In this document: in pieces, positions 8,988 to 18,393 of the stretch
How the letters are laid out: each line of letters begins with the position of its first letter
Position numbering within the stretch: position 1 is the first letter of the stretch
Assembly (NCBI GenBank): GCA_025352785.1
Contig: JANXSD010000112.1
Location: 1-59,191, forward strand
DNA: 59,191 nt
From: Bacteroidota bacterium
GTDB lineage: Bacteria > Bacteroidota > Bacteroidia > AKYH767-A > OLB10
Direction of reading: 5' to 3'
The notes under the pieces: generated by a model
What the model saw: the letters and a program-made list of their open reading frames with translations, nothing else
Database searches by the model: none
Told to the model about the DNA's origin: nothing
Translations under genes and position numbers: made by a program

Positions 8988-9747
8988 ATGCAGGAAACTG
9001 CCGACGAAATTCTGCACATATAATTCCTGTAGCAATTCCTACGTTTAACGACTCTGCAATGGGTGCATTTTTTTTACCTTCTGGAATCCTGATAGCGCGA
9101 TTTACAAAAGGCAATAACAATGGGCTCATACCTCTACTTTCATTTCCCATAACAATAAATGCATCCTTCGATAATTGATGATCGTATAGGTTTTCGCCTT
9201 CCAGTAAAGTAGCATATACGCTCATCTTCACTGCCGAAGCATTTTTAATGAGCAAATCAGCAAGAGGATGGTAATGAACAGGAATTCGAAACAGACTTCC
9301 CATCGTAGCTTGAACAACCTTTGGATTAAAACATTCTACAGTATCAGGCGAACATATAACCGACTGAAATCCAAACCAATCAGCAATACGAATGATCGTT
9401 CCCAAATTTCCAGGATCTTGTAATTGATCAATCAAAAGATGTAATCCCTCTGTTGGAGCTTTGAATTGGGTGGCAAGAGGAGTTTTTACCACTGCTAAAA
9501 CTTTATTGGGAGTTTGTAGTGCAGAAATTTGTTCTAGCTCCTTTTCTGAAATTATTTCTACTGGATATTCCATAGCTAATAGTGGAGTTTCCCATCCGCT
9601 TAAAGAATAAATATGCTGAATAGTAAACGATGAGCTCATCAATTCTTGCAGGAGTTTTGGGCCTTCTACGATGAAACAGGCCTCCTGCTGACGGAATTTT
9701 CGCTGTTGTAAAGAGCGAACAAAACTAATTGTAGATCGTGATGCCAT
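8986..9747 (-). CDS. SpoU/TrmH-family RNA 2'-O-methyltransferase
   Basis: An SAM-dependent 2'-O-ribose methyltransferase of the SPOUT class acting on rRNA or tRNA. The N-terminal ~90 residues look like a SpoU substrate-binding domain (VEGPKLLQELMSS). The catalytic domain carries motif 1 NLGTIIRIADWFGF, motif 2 IVMGNESRGMSP and motif 3 IPEGKKNAPIAESLNV, the elements of the SAM-binding trefoil knot. I choose the ATG at 9747 (MASRSTISFVRSLQQ), where the conserved family region begins; the open frame up to 9804 would overlap the start of tamL. At 253 residues it fits RlmB-like enzymes, but the exact target nucleotide cannot be assigned. A gap of only 45 bp separates it from the divergent tamL. 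Confidence 0.9.
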   Translation of the reverse strand: MASRSTISFVRSLQQRKFRQQEACFIVEGPKLLQELMSSSFTIQHIYSLSGWETPLLAMEYPVEIISEKELEQISALQTPNKVLAVVKTPLATQFKAPTEGLHLLIDQLQDPGNLGTIIRIADWFGFQSVICSPDTVECFNPKVVQATMGSLFRIPVHYHPLADLLIKNASAVKMSVYATLLEGENLYDHQLSKDAFIVMGNESRGMSPLLLPFVNRAIRIPEGKKNAPIAESLNVGIATGIICAEFRRQFPA

Positions 9748-9792
9748 TGAATGAGAAGGAATGAAAGAGAATTGTACTTTTACACGCCCCTT

Positions 9793-12090
9793 ATGACGAC
9801 ACAAAAGGCGAGATTTAATTTATTTTTGATTATCCTGATATCCTTTTTCGGATCAGGATGCGGTGTATTAAGGAATATTCCACATGATGAGTTTCTGCTC
9901 GACAAAAATATCATTAAATCCGACCATCCCGAATTCAGAGAAAATTTCACTAACATAATCAAACAAAAGCCTAACAGAAGAATCCTTTATGTTTTCCGAT
10001 TTCATTTAGGAGTTTACTTTTTAGCCAATAGAGGAAAAGAAACACGATTTAAAAAATACTTGAAAACAGCTGTAGGTGAAGAGCCCGTTTTGCTTGATAC
10101 AGGTTTGACCCTTAAAAGTAGGCAACAACTTGAAATATTCATGCAGAATAACGGTTATTTCAATGCTGTTGTTAGAGATTCTATTGTGAGAAGAAAAACC
10201 ACTTGTAAAGTATACTACTTTATTACAGGAGGAACTCCATACCGTTTTCATAAATTATATTATTCAATTCCTGATACTCTTTTGCGTGAAGAAGTATTTA
10301 AAGATACGAGCCAAACTTTAATTAACAATGGCCTAATTTATTCGTCGACGATTTTGCAATTAGAAAGAGATCGAATAAGTAATAATTTGCGTAATCATGG
10401 TTATTATTTTTTTAGTCCGCAATACATTACCTATAAAATTGATTCGGGATTAAAATCAAATAGCGTTAATATTTACATGACGATTGGAAATCCTCAAAAT
10501 ATTCAACGGGATTCATTGGTGATAAGTGATTCCACACAAGAACATAGAAAGAGCACAATTGAGGAAGTCTTTATCGAGATGGATTATGATCCGATACTTT
10601 ATAAGAGCAAATCGACACAAGACACGATAACAATAAACGACTATAAATTTTTATCGAATAATAAGAAGGAATTTCTTTACAAGCCAGAACGATTATTAAA
10701 TCAGATATATATTTTTCCTGATTCATTATTTTCCCAGTCTAATTTAGATCTCACTTATCGAAGGTTGGGTGATCTTGCAGTATTTAAGTTTATCAACATA
10801 AAATTTGAGCCGCTTGCTACCATTGAAAGTATAAAAAACATTCCATTACGATGTACAATTTTGCTCTCCCCATCCGCTCGTCAAGAGTACAAATTGGAAG
10901 CTGAATTAACAAATAGCGGAGGCAATTTAGGTATTGCAGGTAATGTTACGTATAAAAACAAAAATGTATTTCGTGGAGCAGAATCACTCGATCTCCGCGT
11001 AAAAGGAGGTCTTGAATTGCAACGTAATTTTAGTGATACAACTTATCAGAGTTTACGTCAAATTCCATTTTTTAATGCGTATGAAATCGGCCCAGATATG
11101 ACCTTAACGTTTCCACGATTTTTAGGATTTGATTTAAAGAACCGAAAAATTAGCAATAAGAATACCGCATTCAATACAGGATATAACATTCAAAATCGTC
11201 CGGAATATTTTAGGCAGTTAGCAAATTTATCGTTTTATTGGAGTGCGCGTTATGGAAAATATACGCGTCTATATTTATATCCCGCTGAGGTCAACTTTTT
11301 AAAAGTAAAATTAGATCCTGCATTTGAAAAACAACTTGTAGAATTAAATGATGTAAATATTTTATTAGGATACCAAGATCAATTGATAGCTGATGGCAGA
11401 ACATCATTAATTTATAGCAATCAAGAATTAAACAAATCGAAGCATTACTCCTACTTTCGAATTAATTTTGAGTTAGCAGGAAATAGTATAAATTTATTTA
11501 CAAATAACTCTAAAATTTTCAATGTCAACTATGCGCAATATGTAAGACCTGATTTAGATTACCGCCACTATATAGTTGTTCGAAATTCCAATTTATTAGT
11601 GCTACGTGCGGCGTCAGGATTAGGATATGCGTATGGAAATTCATTAAGGATGCCGTTTGAAAAAAGTTTCTTCTCTGGTGGGCCGAATGATATACGCGCA
11701 TGGCGATCACGCTCTATTGGACCAGGATCTTCAAAGGCAATTGATGCCTTTGAAAGATTTGGCGAATTAAAATTAACAGCAAACTTAGAATATCGATTTG
11801 AGATTTACAGAAAACTTAAAGGAGCAATCTTTACTGACGCTGGAAATGTATGGCTCATTAGGAAATTGGATGAACGTCCAGGTGGCGCTTTTGAATTCAA
11901 CGCCTTTGCAGATGAAATTGCCATCGGTAGTGGATTAGGAATTCGATTTGATTTTACTTTTTTTATAATTCGATTAGATGGTGCATTACGAATGAAAGAT
12001 CCCACAAAACCAAATGGAAATAGTTGGGTTTATCAAGATCAAAAAATAAAGGATACCGTAATTAATTTTGGTATTGGATATCCGTTTTAA
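9793..12090 (+). CDS. tamL: BamA/TamA-family outer membrane lipoprotein TamL
   Basis: A predicted 765-residue outer-membrane assembly protein. The N-terminus is a lipoprotein signal (LFLIILISFFGSGC, Cys23), which in Bacteroidota distinguishes TamL from ordinary BamA. POTRA-like domains follow to about residue 400 (for example LEIFMQNNGYFNAVV and LGDLAVFKFINIKFEP). The C-terminal half is an Omp85 barrel, with FSGGPNDIRAWRSRSIGPGS in the position of the conserved substrate-loop region and a terminal aromatic strand INFGIGYPF. TamL pairs with TamB to insert or stabilise outer-membrane proteins. Here the downstream neighbour is msrB on the other strand, so TamB is not adjacent. The ATG at 9793 is chosen to expose the signal peptide. 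Confidence 0.85.
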   Translation: MTTQKARFNLFLIILISFFGSGCGVLRNIPHDEFLLDKNIIKSDHPEFRENFTNIIKQKPNRRILYVFRFHLGVYFLANRGKETRFKKYLKTAVGEEPVLLDTGLTLKSRQQLEIFMQNNGYFNAVVRDSIVRRKTTCKVYYFITGGTPYRFHKLYYSIPDTLLREEVFKDTSQTLINNGLIYSSTILQLERDRISNNLRNHGYYFFSPQYITYKIDSGLKSNSVNIYMTIGNPQNIQRDSLVISDSTQEHRKSTIEEVFIEMDYDPILYKSKSTQDTITINDYKFLSNNKKEFLYKPERLLNQIYIFPDSLFSQSNLDLTYRRLGDLAVFKFINIKFEPLATIESIKNIPLRCTILLSPSARQEYKLEAELTNSGGNLGIAGNVTYKNKNVFRGAESLDLRVKGGLELQRNFSDTTYQSLRQIPFFNAYEIGPDMTLTFPRFLGFDLKNRKISNKNTAFNTGYNIQNRPEYFRQLANLSFYWSARYGKYTRLYLYPAEVNFLKVKLDPAFEKQLVELNDVNILLGYQDQLIADGRTSLIYSNQELNKSKHYSYFRINFELAGNSINLFTNNSKIFNVNYAQYVRPDLDYRHYIVVRNSNLLVLRAASGLGYAYGNSLRMPFEKSFFSGGPNDIRAWRSRSIGPGSSKAIDAFERFGELKLTANLEYRFEIYRKLKGAIFTDAGNVWLIRKLDERPGGAFEFNAFADEIAIGSGLGIRFDFTFFIIRLDGALRMKDPTKPNGNSWVYQDQKIKDTVINFGIGYPF

Positions 12091-12102
12091 AAAAAATTAA
12101 AG

Positions 12103-12636
12103 TTACTTCAAAGAAAAATTTCCTTTCACGAATTTTAAGGCTACAGAGTTCATACAATACCGCAGATGTGTCGGAGCAGGTCCATCCTCAAAAACATGAC
12201 CGAGATGTGCATTGCATCTACTACAAACAACTTCTACTCGCACCAATCCATAAGCAATATCTTTATTTTCGATAACACTTCTTTTATCAATAGTTTGAAA
12301 AAAACTTGGCCAACCTGTACCAGAATCAAACTTAGTATCCGACAAAAATAATGGTTGCCCACAGCAGATACAGGAATACAGTCCTCTTTCATGATTGTCC
12401 CAATAAATTCCAGTATAGGCGGTCTCGGTACCAGCATTTCGAGTTACATGATAGGATTCGGGAGATAATTGCCTTTTCCAGTCCGCGTCTGATTTAACAA
12501 CTTTATCAATCAATATTACAACCTTTTTCGTAGCAGACGTATTAACATTAAGAGGAGCTCCTTTTTGTAAGTTTTGAGAGAACCCATTCATTAAAACTAG
12601 AACGGAAAATAGTGCTGTTATTAGTATCTTTTTCAT
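12103..12636 (-). CDS. msrB: Peptide-methionine (R)-S-oxide reductase MsrB, secreted
   Basis: Reduces methionine-R-sulfoxide in damaged proteins. A Sec signal peptide (KKILITALFSVLVLMNGFSQ) places it in the periplasm. The MsrB domain covers residues ~47-175. It has two CxxC zinc pairs (Cys89/Cys92 and Cys138/Cys141), the substrate loop SGTGWPSF, and the catalytic Cys161 in LRYCMNSVAL. An extra Cys91 lies inside the first pair (CICC). There is no MsrA domain and no msrA neighbour. The gene is convergent with tamL over 12 bp and divergent from the hybrid kinase. The periplasmic location suggests repair of envelope proteins, by inference. Confidence 0.93.
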   Translation of the reverse strand: MKKILITALFSVLVLMNGFSQNLQKGAPLNVNTSATKKVVILIDKVVKSDADWKRQLSPESYHVTRNAGTETAYTGIYWDNHERGLYSCICCGQPLFLSDTKFDSGTGWPSFFQTIDKRSVIENKDIAYGLVRVEVVCSRCNAHLGHVFEDGPAPTHLRYCMNSVALKFVKGNFSLK

Positions 12637-12798
12637 TTGGTCAATATAATAAACGATTAAAAAGGAACTTTAGTTTTTGGATAATACAATTAATATTGAA
12701 TTGAAAACACTTTTTCCTTACATTTTTATAGTTACCAGAGGAAAACCAAGTTAATTAATTGTCGTAACAGCTATCAATAAGCTAATAGCACATTGATT

Positions 12799-15700
12799 AT
12801 GTTAAAAAATATGTGGGAATATCTCACACTTCCTCAGTTGAAAGGTGTAGAAGACGGAGTATTATCAAAAAAAGTAACCACTGCTCAAAGGCTGATTTTA
12901 GTAACGTTTTTAGTAACATTTGCCTATTTGATATACTATTTTAGTCAAAATATTGCAATTCTTACATATACTTCTATAATCGACCTAATAGGTTATACAT
13001 CGTGTTTCCTACTCTTGAAAAAAGGACACATGCAGACAAGTCGGAATTTATTTGCTACCATTCTAAACATCGACCTATTTTATTCTACACTTTTTATGGG
13101 GGTAAGTTCTGGTAATCAATATTTATACTTCCCAATAGCTGCGGGTTCATTCATATTCTTTCATTCAACAGAACCTAAACGACAATTACTATTTGCCTGT
13201 ATTCCAATCATCCTTTTATCCATTCTCGAAACAGTTCCATTCCATTTGGAATACTTAGTAAATATTTCAAAAGATGAACTCTATTTAAATAATAAAATTA
13301 ATTTAATTGTTTCCTTGCTGCTTACAATTTATTGTGTTTACTACGCTATGAAATTGTTTACTAAAGCAAGTGGTAAAGTTGATGATCAAAATGCTAGTTT
13401 ATTGACGTTAATTGAAAACATGGGAAATTCAATTTGGCAAATCAATACTCGATATGAGTTGGAAGTACAAAACTCTCAATTTAAAAATCAACTTCAAAAA
13501 GTCCTTGGTATTACACTATCAAAAGGTGATAATCTATTAAACATTTGCGACGATTATGAAAAATTAAAAAAGGGAACTATCTTAAATTGGAAAACATTAT
13601 ATGATCGATGCTTAAAAGGTGAAGTATTCAATTATGAAACTAGCCATACAATCGACAATGCGATTATTTATAAAGAAATGAGCTTTAGTCCGATTGAAAT
13701 TAGTGGCAAAATTACCGGTGCTATTATTAACTCAAAGGACATTACTCAAAGGAAGGAGCAGGAGAATCTATTGCAATTAAGTTTAGAAGAAAACAAAACA
13801 CTTGCCATGGTTGCAAGCACAACTTCTTATGCAGTAATGATTACCAACAAATCGGGATTACTAGATTGGGTCAACTCAGGATTTGAAATGATTACAGGAT
13901 TTTCACAAAATCAAGTAAAAGATAAAACACTGAATGAAATACTTTTTGGTGAACTTACAGATAAAACTACCATTAATGAATTTGAAACACGATTAGCACA
14001 TAAAAAACCATTTACCTGTGAAATGGTGAATTACAAAAAAAATGGCGAACCTTTCTGGATGCACTTTAGCGTTTCACCTCAATATGACGATTTTCATTCT
14101 GTAAAAAAATATATTTTCATTGGAATGGATGTTACAGATCAGAAACAATCGGAAGAACAATTACAAATGCTACTTCAACATTCACAGAAATTAAATAAAC
14201 AACTTCAAACACGTGACGAAGATTTACAGAAATCTATTCAAGAATTAAACAATCAAAGTTGGGAATTACAATTATCGGAAGAAAAATTAAAGAAGCAAAA
14301 AATTGATCTTGAAAATTTAAATAACGAATTAATTTTAAAGGCGCAACAATTGAGTGAACAAAACTCTAAAGTACGAAATAAAAATTTTGAGATAGAAAAT
14401 AGTAGTAAAAAACTATCTCTAAAAGCGGAACAACTAGAACAATCGAGTCGTTACAAATCGGAATTCCTAGCAAATATGAGTCATGAGTTAAGAACTCCAT
14501 TAAACAGTATTATTATTTTATCACGATTATTAGCAGAAAACAAAGAGACTACTTTAACGAGTAAGCAGCAAGAATTTGCAAGAGTGGTTAATAAATCTGG
14601 ATCAGATTTATTAATATTAATAAATGACATTCTTGATTTGTCAAAAATAGAAGCAGGGAAAATAGAAATTGAGATCGAAGAGTTTTCAATAAAGGATATT
14701 GCCGACGATTTAGAATCCATATTTAATCAACTAGCCATTGAAAAAGAACTCTCCTTCCAGATTATTTTAAACACTTTACCACATCAGAAAATAAAAAGTG
14801 ATCATCTAAGGTTGGCACAGGTTCTAAAAAATCTTTTATCTAATGCTTTTAAATTCACCCCTAAAAAAGGTACGGTTGAATTAGTAATAAGCAATGAAAT
14901 AAATAACAATATATCATTTAAAGTCATTGATACTGGAATCGGAATACCTCTAGAAAAACATAATTTAATATTCGAATCTTTCAAACAAGTTGATGGAAGT
15001 ACGAGTAGAAAATACGGTGGAACTGGATTAGGATTGAGTATAAGTAGAGAACTTACCGTTCTTTTAGGTGGACAAATTGCATTGAATAGCAATCCTGGAA
15101 AAGGAAGTGTATTTTCAATTGTAATGCCATCAGGATTTGAGTTAAACGAATCCAACCCTTCAACAGAGGAATCGACTGCTCAAAAAACATTGCTAATTAT
15201 TGAAGATGATGAAATTTTTTCTAAGATGTTAGAACGCTTTGCATTAAATCAAGGATTCAAACCTATTGTATGCAATAGAGGTGACAGCGGATTTATGCGT
15301 ATTGTTGAACTTAAACCTAGCGGTATATTACTAGACATGAATTTGCCTGGAATGGATGGAAGAAGTATCCTAAAAAAATTAAAATCAGATCCTGAATTAT
15401 CAAAAATTCCTGTACATGTAATTTCATCATCACTTCAAGAAAATAAAAAAGAAGATCCATCAATAATTTCATGGCTTCAAAAACCCGTAAATTCTAATCA
15501 ACTAAATAAAGTTTTTGATAGCATTAAAAGCCAATCGAATAAATTTAAATCGAAAGTACTCGTTATTGAAGATTCTCCTGAACAAAGTAAAATCATTCGA
15601 CACTTATTAAAGCGTCAGAATGTAAATTGTGTAGTTGCAGAAACTGGAGAAGAGGCTTTGAAATATTCGGCAGCAGAAGAATTTGATTGCATAATTCTTG

Positions 15701-16344
15701 ATCTCAATTTACCAGACTCCAATGGTCTAGATATCTTAAAACTTGTTAAAGAAAATTCAAGATTAACACAAATACCTGTAATTGTTTATAGTTCAAGAGA
15801 ATTAACTGATGCTGACAAAAAGTTTCTAAAAGCCTATGCAAGCTCTTATGTTCACAAATCTGCTGAGGCTTTCGACCAATTAATGGAAGAAACAGAAATG
15901 TTTCTACAATCCGTAAAAGAACAAAAAAACAGAGTTAACATCATATCAAATACCGCAAATTCTGCATTCAACTTTAAAGGAAAAAAAGTACTTATAGTTG
16001 ATGATGATCAAAGAAATATTTATGCCATAACTTCTATGCTTGAAAATTATGATCTAACATTAATTGCTGTATCAAACGGGAAGGAAGCCATCAATGAGCT
16101 AAATGAAAATCCTGATATTAATTTAGTATTGATGGATATTATGATGCCAGAAATGAATGGTCTTGAAGCAACACAACAAATAAGAACTCAAGAAAGATTT
16201 AAGCAATTACCGATTATTGCCTTAACGGCAAAAGCAATGAAGGATGATTTCCAAAATAGTATTGATGCAGGAATGAACGATCATGTTACCAAGCCGATTG
16301 ATAGTGTGAAATTACTTCAACTTATGAACTCCTATTTCCAATGA
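12799..16344 (+). CDS. Hybrid sensor histidine kinase with two PAS and three receiver domains
   Basis: A 1181-residue membrane kinase. Layout: about six hydrophobic helices (residues ~30-190); two PAS-type sensor regions (~195-320, with a degenerate first PAS, and ~330-455 with the typical GLLDWVNSGFEMITGFS); a long coiled coil; HisKA with phospho-acceptor His562 in NMSHELRTPLNS; and HATPase_c with the G boxes DTGIGIP and GGTGLGLS. Three receivers follow, with phosphorylatable Asp846 (LLDMNLPGMDG), Asp968 (ILDLNLPDSNG) and Asp1113 (LMDIMMPEMNG). The ATG at 12799 is preferred over the in-frame TTG at 12793. The gene overlaps cheR as ATGA. Three receivers suggest a branched phosphorelay; the signal is unknown. 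Confidence 0.92.
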   Translation: MLKNMWEYLTLPQLKGVEDGVLSKKVTTAQRLILVTFLVTFAYLIYYFSQNIAILTYTSIIDLIGYTSCFLLLKKGHMQTSRNLFATILNIDLFYSTLFMGVSSGNQYLYFPIAAGSFIFFHSTEPKRQLLFACIPIILLSILETVPFHLEYLVNISKDELYLNNKINLIVSLLLTIYCVYYAMKLFTKASGKVDDQNASLLTLIENMGNSIWQINTRYELEVQNSQFKNQLQKVLGITLSKGDNLLNICDDYEKLKKGTILNWKTLYDRCLKGEVFNYETSHTIDNAIIYKEMSFSPIEISGKITGAIINSKDITQRKEQENLLQLSLEENKTLAMVASTTSYAVMITNKSGLLDWVNSGFEMITGFSQNQVKDKTLNEILFGELTDKTTINEFETRLAHKKPFTCEMVNYKKNGEPFWMHFSVSPQYDDFHSVKKYIFIGMDVTDQKQSEEQLQMLLQHSQKLNKQLQTRDEDLQKSIQELNNQSWELQLSEEKLKKQKIDLENLNNELILKAQQLSEQNSKVRNKNFEIENSSKKLSLKAEQLEQSSRYKSEFLANMSHELRTPLNSIIILSRLLAENKETTLTSKQQEFARVVNKSGSDLLILINDILDLSKIEAGKIEIEIEEFSIKDIADDLESIFNQLAIEKELSFQIILNTLPHQKIKSDHLRLAQVLKNLLSNAFKFTPKKGTVELVISNEINNNISFKVIDTGIGIPLEKHNLIFESFKQVDGSTSRKYGGTGLGLSISRELTVLLGGQIALNSNPGKGSVFSIVMPSGFELNESNPSTEESTAQKTLLIIEDDEIFSKMLERFALNQGFKPIVCNRGDSGFMRIVELKPSGILLDMNLPGMDGRSILKKLKSDPELSKIPVHVISSSLQENKKEDPSIISWLQKPVNSNQLNKVFDSIKSQSNKFKSKVLVIEDSPEQSKIIRHLLKRQNVNCVVAETGEEALKYSAAEEFDCIILDLNLPDSNGLDILKLVKENSRLTQIPVIVYSSRELTDADKKFLKAYASSYVHKSAEAFDQLMEETEMFLQSVKEQKNRVNIISNTANSAFNFKGKKVLIVDDDQRNIYAITSMLENYDLTLIAVSNGKEAINELNENPDINLVLMDIMMPEMNGLEATQQIRTQERFKQLPIIALTAKAMKDDFQNSIDAGMNDHVTKPIDSVKLLQLMNSYFQ

Positions 16345-17162
16345 TCCCCGCCGCAGAAATTAAAAATATCCATAACGAAATTGTTGATTTAGCAATTCAT
16401 CTTTACGGGATCAATTTAGGAGGATATAGTCCTGAATTTCTAGATCGTCGGCTGGAATTATTAGCATCACGTAAAGGATTAAATTCAGCGTTTCACCTGA
16501 AACATGAAATAATCAATAATGCCAATTTTGCGAAAGAACTAGAAATGAATATTTCGGTAAATGTTACTTCCATGTTTCGCAATCCAGAATTCTTTAAGCA
16601 ACTACTAAACATTATTAAAATTGACTATCAACCAAATGATACTTTAAGGATTTGGCATCCTGGATGTTCAGAAGGTAACGAAGTATATTCACTAGCAATC
16701 CTACTCCATGAAGCAGGATTACTTTCAAATACTTTATTGTACGGAACTGACATTAGTCATGAAGCATTATTGATTGCAAAAGAAGCATCAATAAGAGTCG
16801 AGCATTTGAAAATATTTTCTTCAGATTATCGTATCGCTGGTGGAAAATCTTCCTTAAAAGATTATTTTATTTTATCGTATCAGAAAGCCATCATCAACAA
16901 AGCGATTCGCAAACATACATGCTTTAGCGGTCATCAATTAGGAAGTAATTCTTCTATACGCAAATTCCAAATTGTAATATGTCGAAATATGTTCATCTAT
17001 TATAATTCGTCCTACCAAACAATGCTTTTAAACAGTTTGCTTGAAAGTTTAGACGAAGGTGGATTATTATGCATGGGACTTTATGAACCTATTAGCCATT
17101 TAAAAGGTGCTGAAAAATTAGTTTGCATAGATAATAAATTTAGAATTTACAGAAAACTATAG
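16341..17162 (+). CDS. CheR-type protein-glutamate O-methyltransferase
   Basis: An SAM-dependent methyltransferase of the CheR family (273 residues). Residues ~5-70 match the small helical CheR N-domain (YLDRRL-like stretch FLDRRLELLASRKGL). Then come SVNVTSMFRNPEFF and the SAM-binding motif HPGCSEGNEVYSLAILLHEAG, with GTDIS, and the late signature IVICRNMFIYYN. It lacks C-terminal TPR repeats. No methyl-accepting chemotaxis protein and no cheB are nearby, so its substrate is not a standard chemoreceptor visible here. It is translationally coupled to the upstream hybrid kinase by a 4-base overlap, pointing to a role in that signalling pathway. Confidence 0.88.
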   Translation: MIPAAEIKNIHNEIVDLAIHLYGINLGGYSPEFLDRRLELLASRKGLNSAFHLKHEIINNANFAKELEMNISVNVTSMFRNPEFFKQLLNIIKIDYQPNDTLRIWHPGCSEGNEVYSLAILLHEAGLLSNTLLYGTDISHEALLIAKEASIRVEHLKIFSSDYRIAGGKSSLKDYFILSYQKAIINKAIRKHTCFSGHQLGSNSSIRKFQIVICRNMFIYYNSSYQTMLLNSLLESLDEGGLLCMGLYEPISHLKGAEKLVCIDNKFRIYRKL

Positions 17163-17238
17163 CTAACTGTAAGAAATATAGAAAATATATTTATCAAAAA
17201 TACATTTAAAACGTAACAAGAATATTAATCTATCAATA

Positions 17239-18372
17239 ATGTTGATGAACACTTTAATACATAAAATTCTAATAGTAGACGATCGTGAAGAGAATTTATA
17301 TTCTTTAGAAAGTATGCTCGCTGAAGAAGATCGCCAAATACTAAAAGCCAGTTCAGGAGAAGAAGCACTTCGTATTGCTTTTAGAGAAGATATTTCTTTA
17401 ATATTATTAGATGTTCAAATGCCAGAAATGGATGGATTTGAAGTTGCACACATGTTAAAATCGACGAAACGAACACGAAAAACTCCAATAATTTTTGTTA
17501 CAGCAATTAGTAAAGAGAAAAAATACATGCTCCAAGGACTTGATGAAGGTGCTATGGATTATCTATTCAAACCCTTAGATACCGATATCACTAGAGCAAA
17601 GGTAAATACACTATTAAAGTTTTATTCTCAACAGAAAGAACTCGAAGATAAAAACCTAGAGTTAGCACGTTTAAATGAAGAAAAAAATTACTTCATGGGA
17701 GTTGCATCACATGACTTAAGAAATCCTTTAGGCAATATCCTTACCCTTGCAAGCTTTATTGAACAAGAGGCTTGTCATATCTTGTCTGACGAACACAAAT
17801 CTTATCTCGAAATTATTAACGCATCAGGAAGAAATATGTTGGATATGCTAAATAATCTTTTAGATGTAACCAAAATCGAATCCGGAAGTTTCGATTTACA
17901 ATTTCAAAGTGTAAAAATTGTAGATGTCATACAGCATATCATAGGTGAAAATAAATTAAATGCGGATAAGAAACAGATTGCTCTTGAATTTAGTGTAGCT
18001 GATAATATGCCATCGGTTCCGTTAGACATTAACCTAGTATATCAAGTGATGAATAATCTTGTTTCTAATGCGATAAAATATTCTCATTCCAATACTGTTG
18101 TAGAAATTATAGCAGAAATTAAGGAAGATGAAATGATTGTCTCAGTTATTGATCAAGGTCAAGGAATTCCAGAAAATGAACAAGCCGGAGTTTTTATTCC
18201 ATTCACAAAAACAAGTGTAAGAAGTACTGCTGGCGAGAAAAGTACTGGATTAGGATTAACGATTGTAAAAAAAGTTATCGAATCACATGGTGGAAAAATC
18301 TGGTTGAAAAGTATTGTTGGTACTGGATCAACATTTAGTTTTAGCTTGCCATTAAAAAGAGTTGAAGCCTAA
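17239..18372 (+). CDS. Response regulator-histidine kinase fusion protein
   Basis: A 377-residue cytosolic protein with an N-terminal receiver domain (residues ~8-125, Asp58 in LLDVQMPEMDG, acidic pair DD in LIVDDREEN). A short coiled linker (~126-150) leads to HisKA with His158 in GVASHDLRNPLGN, and then HATPase_c with NLVSNAIKYS, DQGQGIP and STGLGLTIVKK. It has no output domain and no membrane segment. It lies 76 bp after cheR on the same strand and so likely exchanges phosphoryl groups with the membrane hybrid kinase. ATGs at 17239 and 17245 are both possible starts. Confidence 0.9.
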   Translation: MLMNTLIHKILIVDDREENLYSLESMLAEEDRQILKASSGEEALRIAFREDISLILLDVQMPEMDGFEVAHMLKSTKRTRKTPIIFVTAISKEKKYMLQGLDEGAMDYLFKPLDTDITRAKVNTLLKFYSQQKELEDKNLELARLNEEKNYFMGVASHDLRNPLGNILTLASFIEQEACHILSDEHKSYLEIINASGRNMLDMLNNLLDVTKIESGSFDLQFQSVKIVDVIQHIIGENKLNADKKQIALEFSVADNMPSVPLDINLVYQVMNNLVSNAIKYSHSNTVVEIIAEIKEDEMIVSVIDQGQGIPENEQAGVFIPFTKTSVRSTAGEKSTGLGLTIVKKVIESHGGKIWLKSIVGTGSTFSFSLPLKRVEA

Positions 18373-18393
18373 TCCTTGTGAGTACTACCATTT

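Noticed and set aside
12166-12437. Short overlapping frames on both strands within msrB
   Set aside because: Shadow frames of a well-conserved gene, without motifs or initiation signals.
14802-15155. 117-codon minus-strand open frame
   Set aside because: It is antisense to the HATPase domain of the hybrid kinase; the composition is a complement of conserved kinase motifs.
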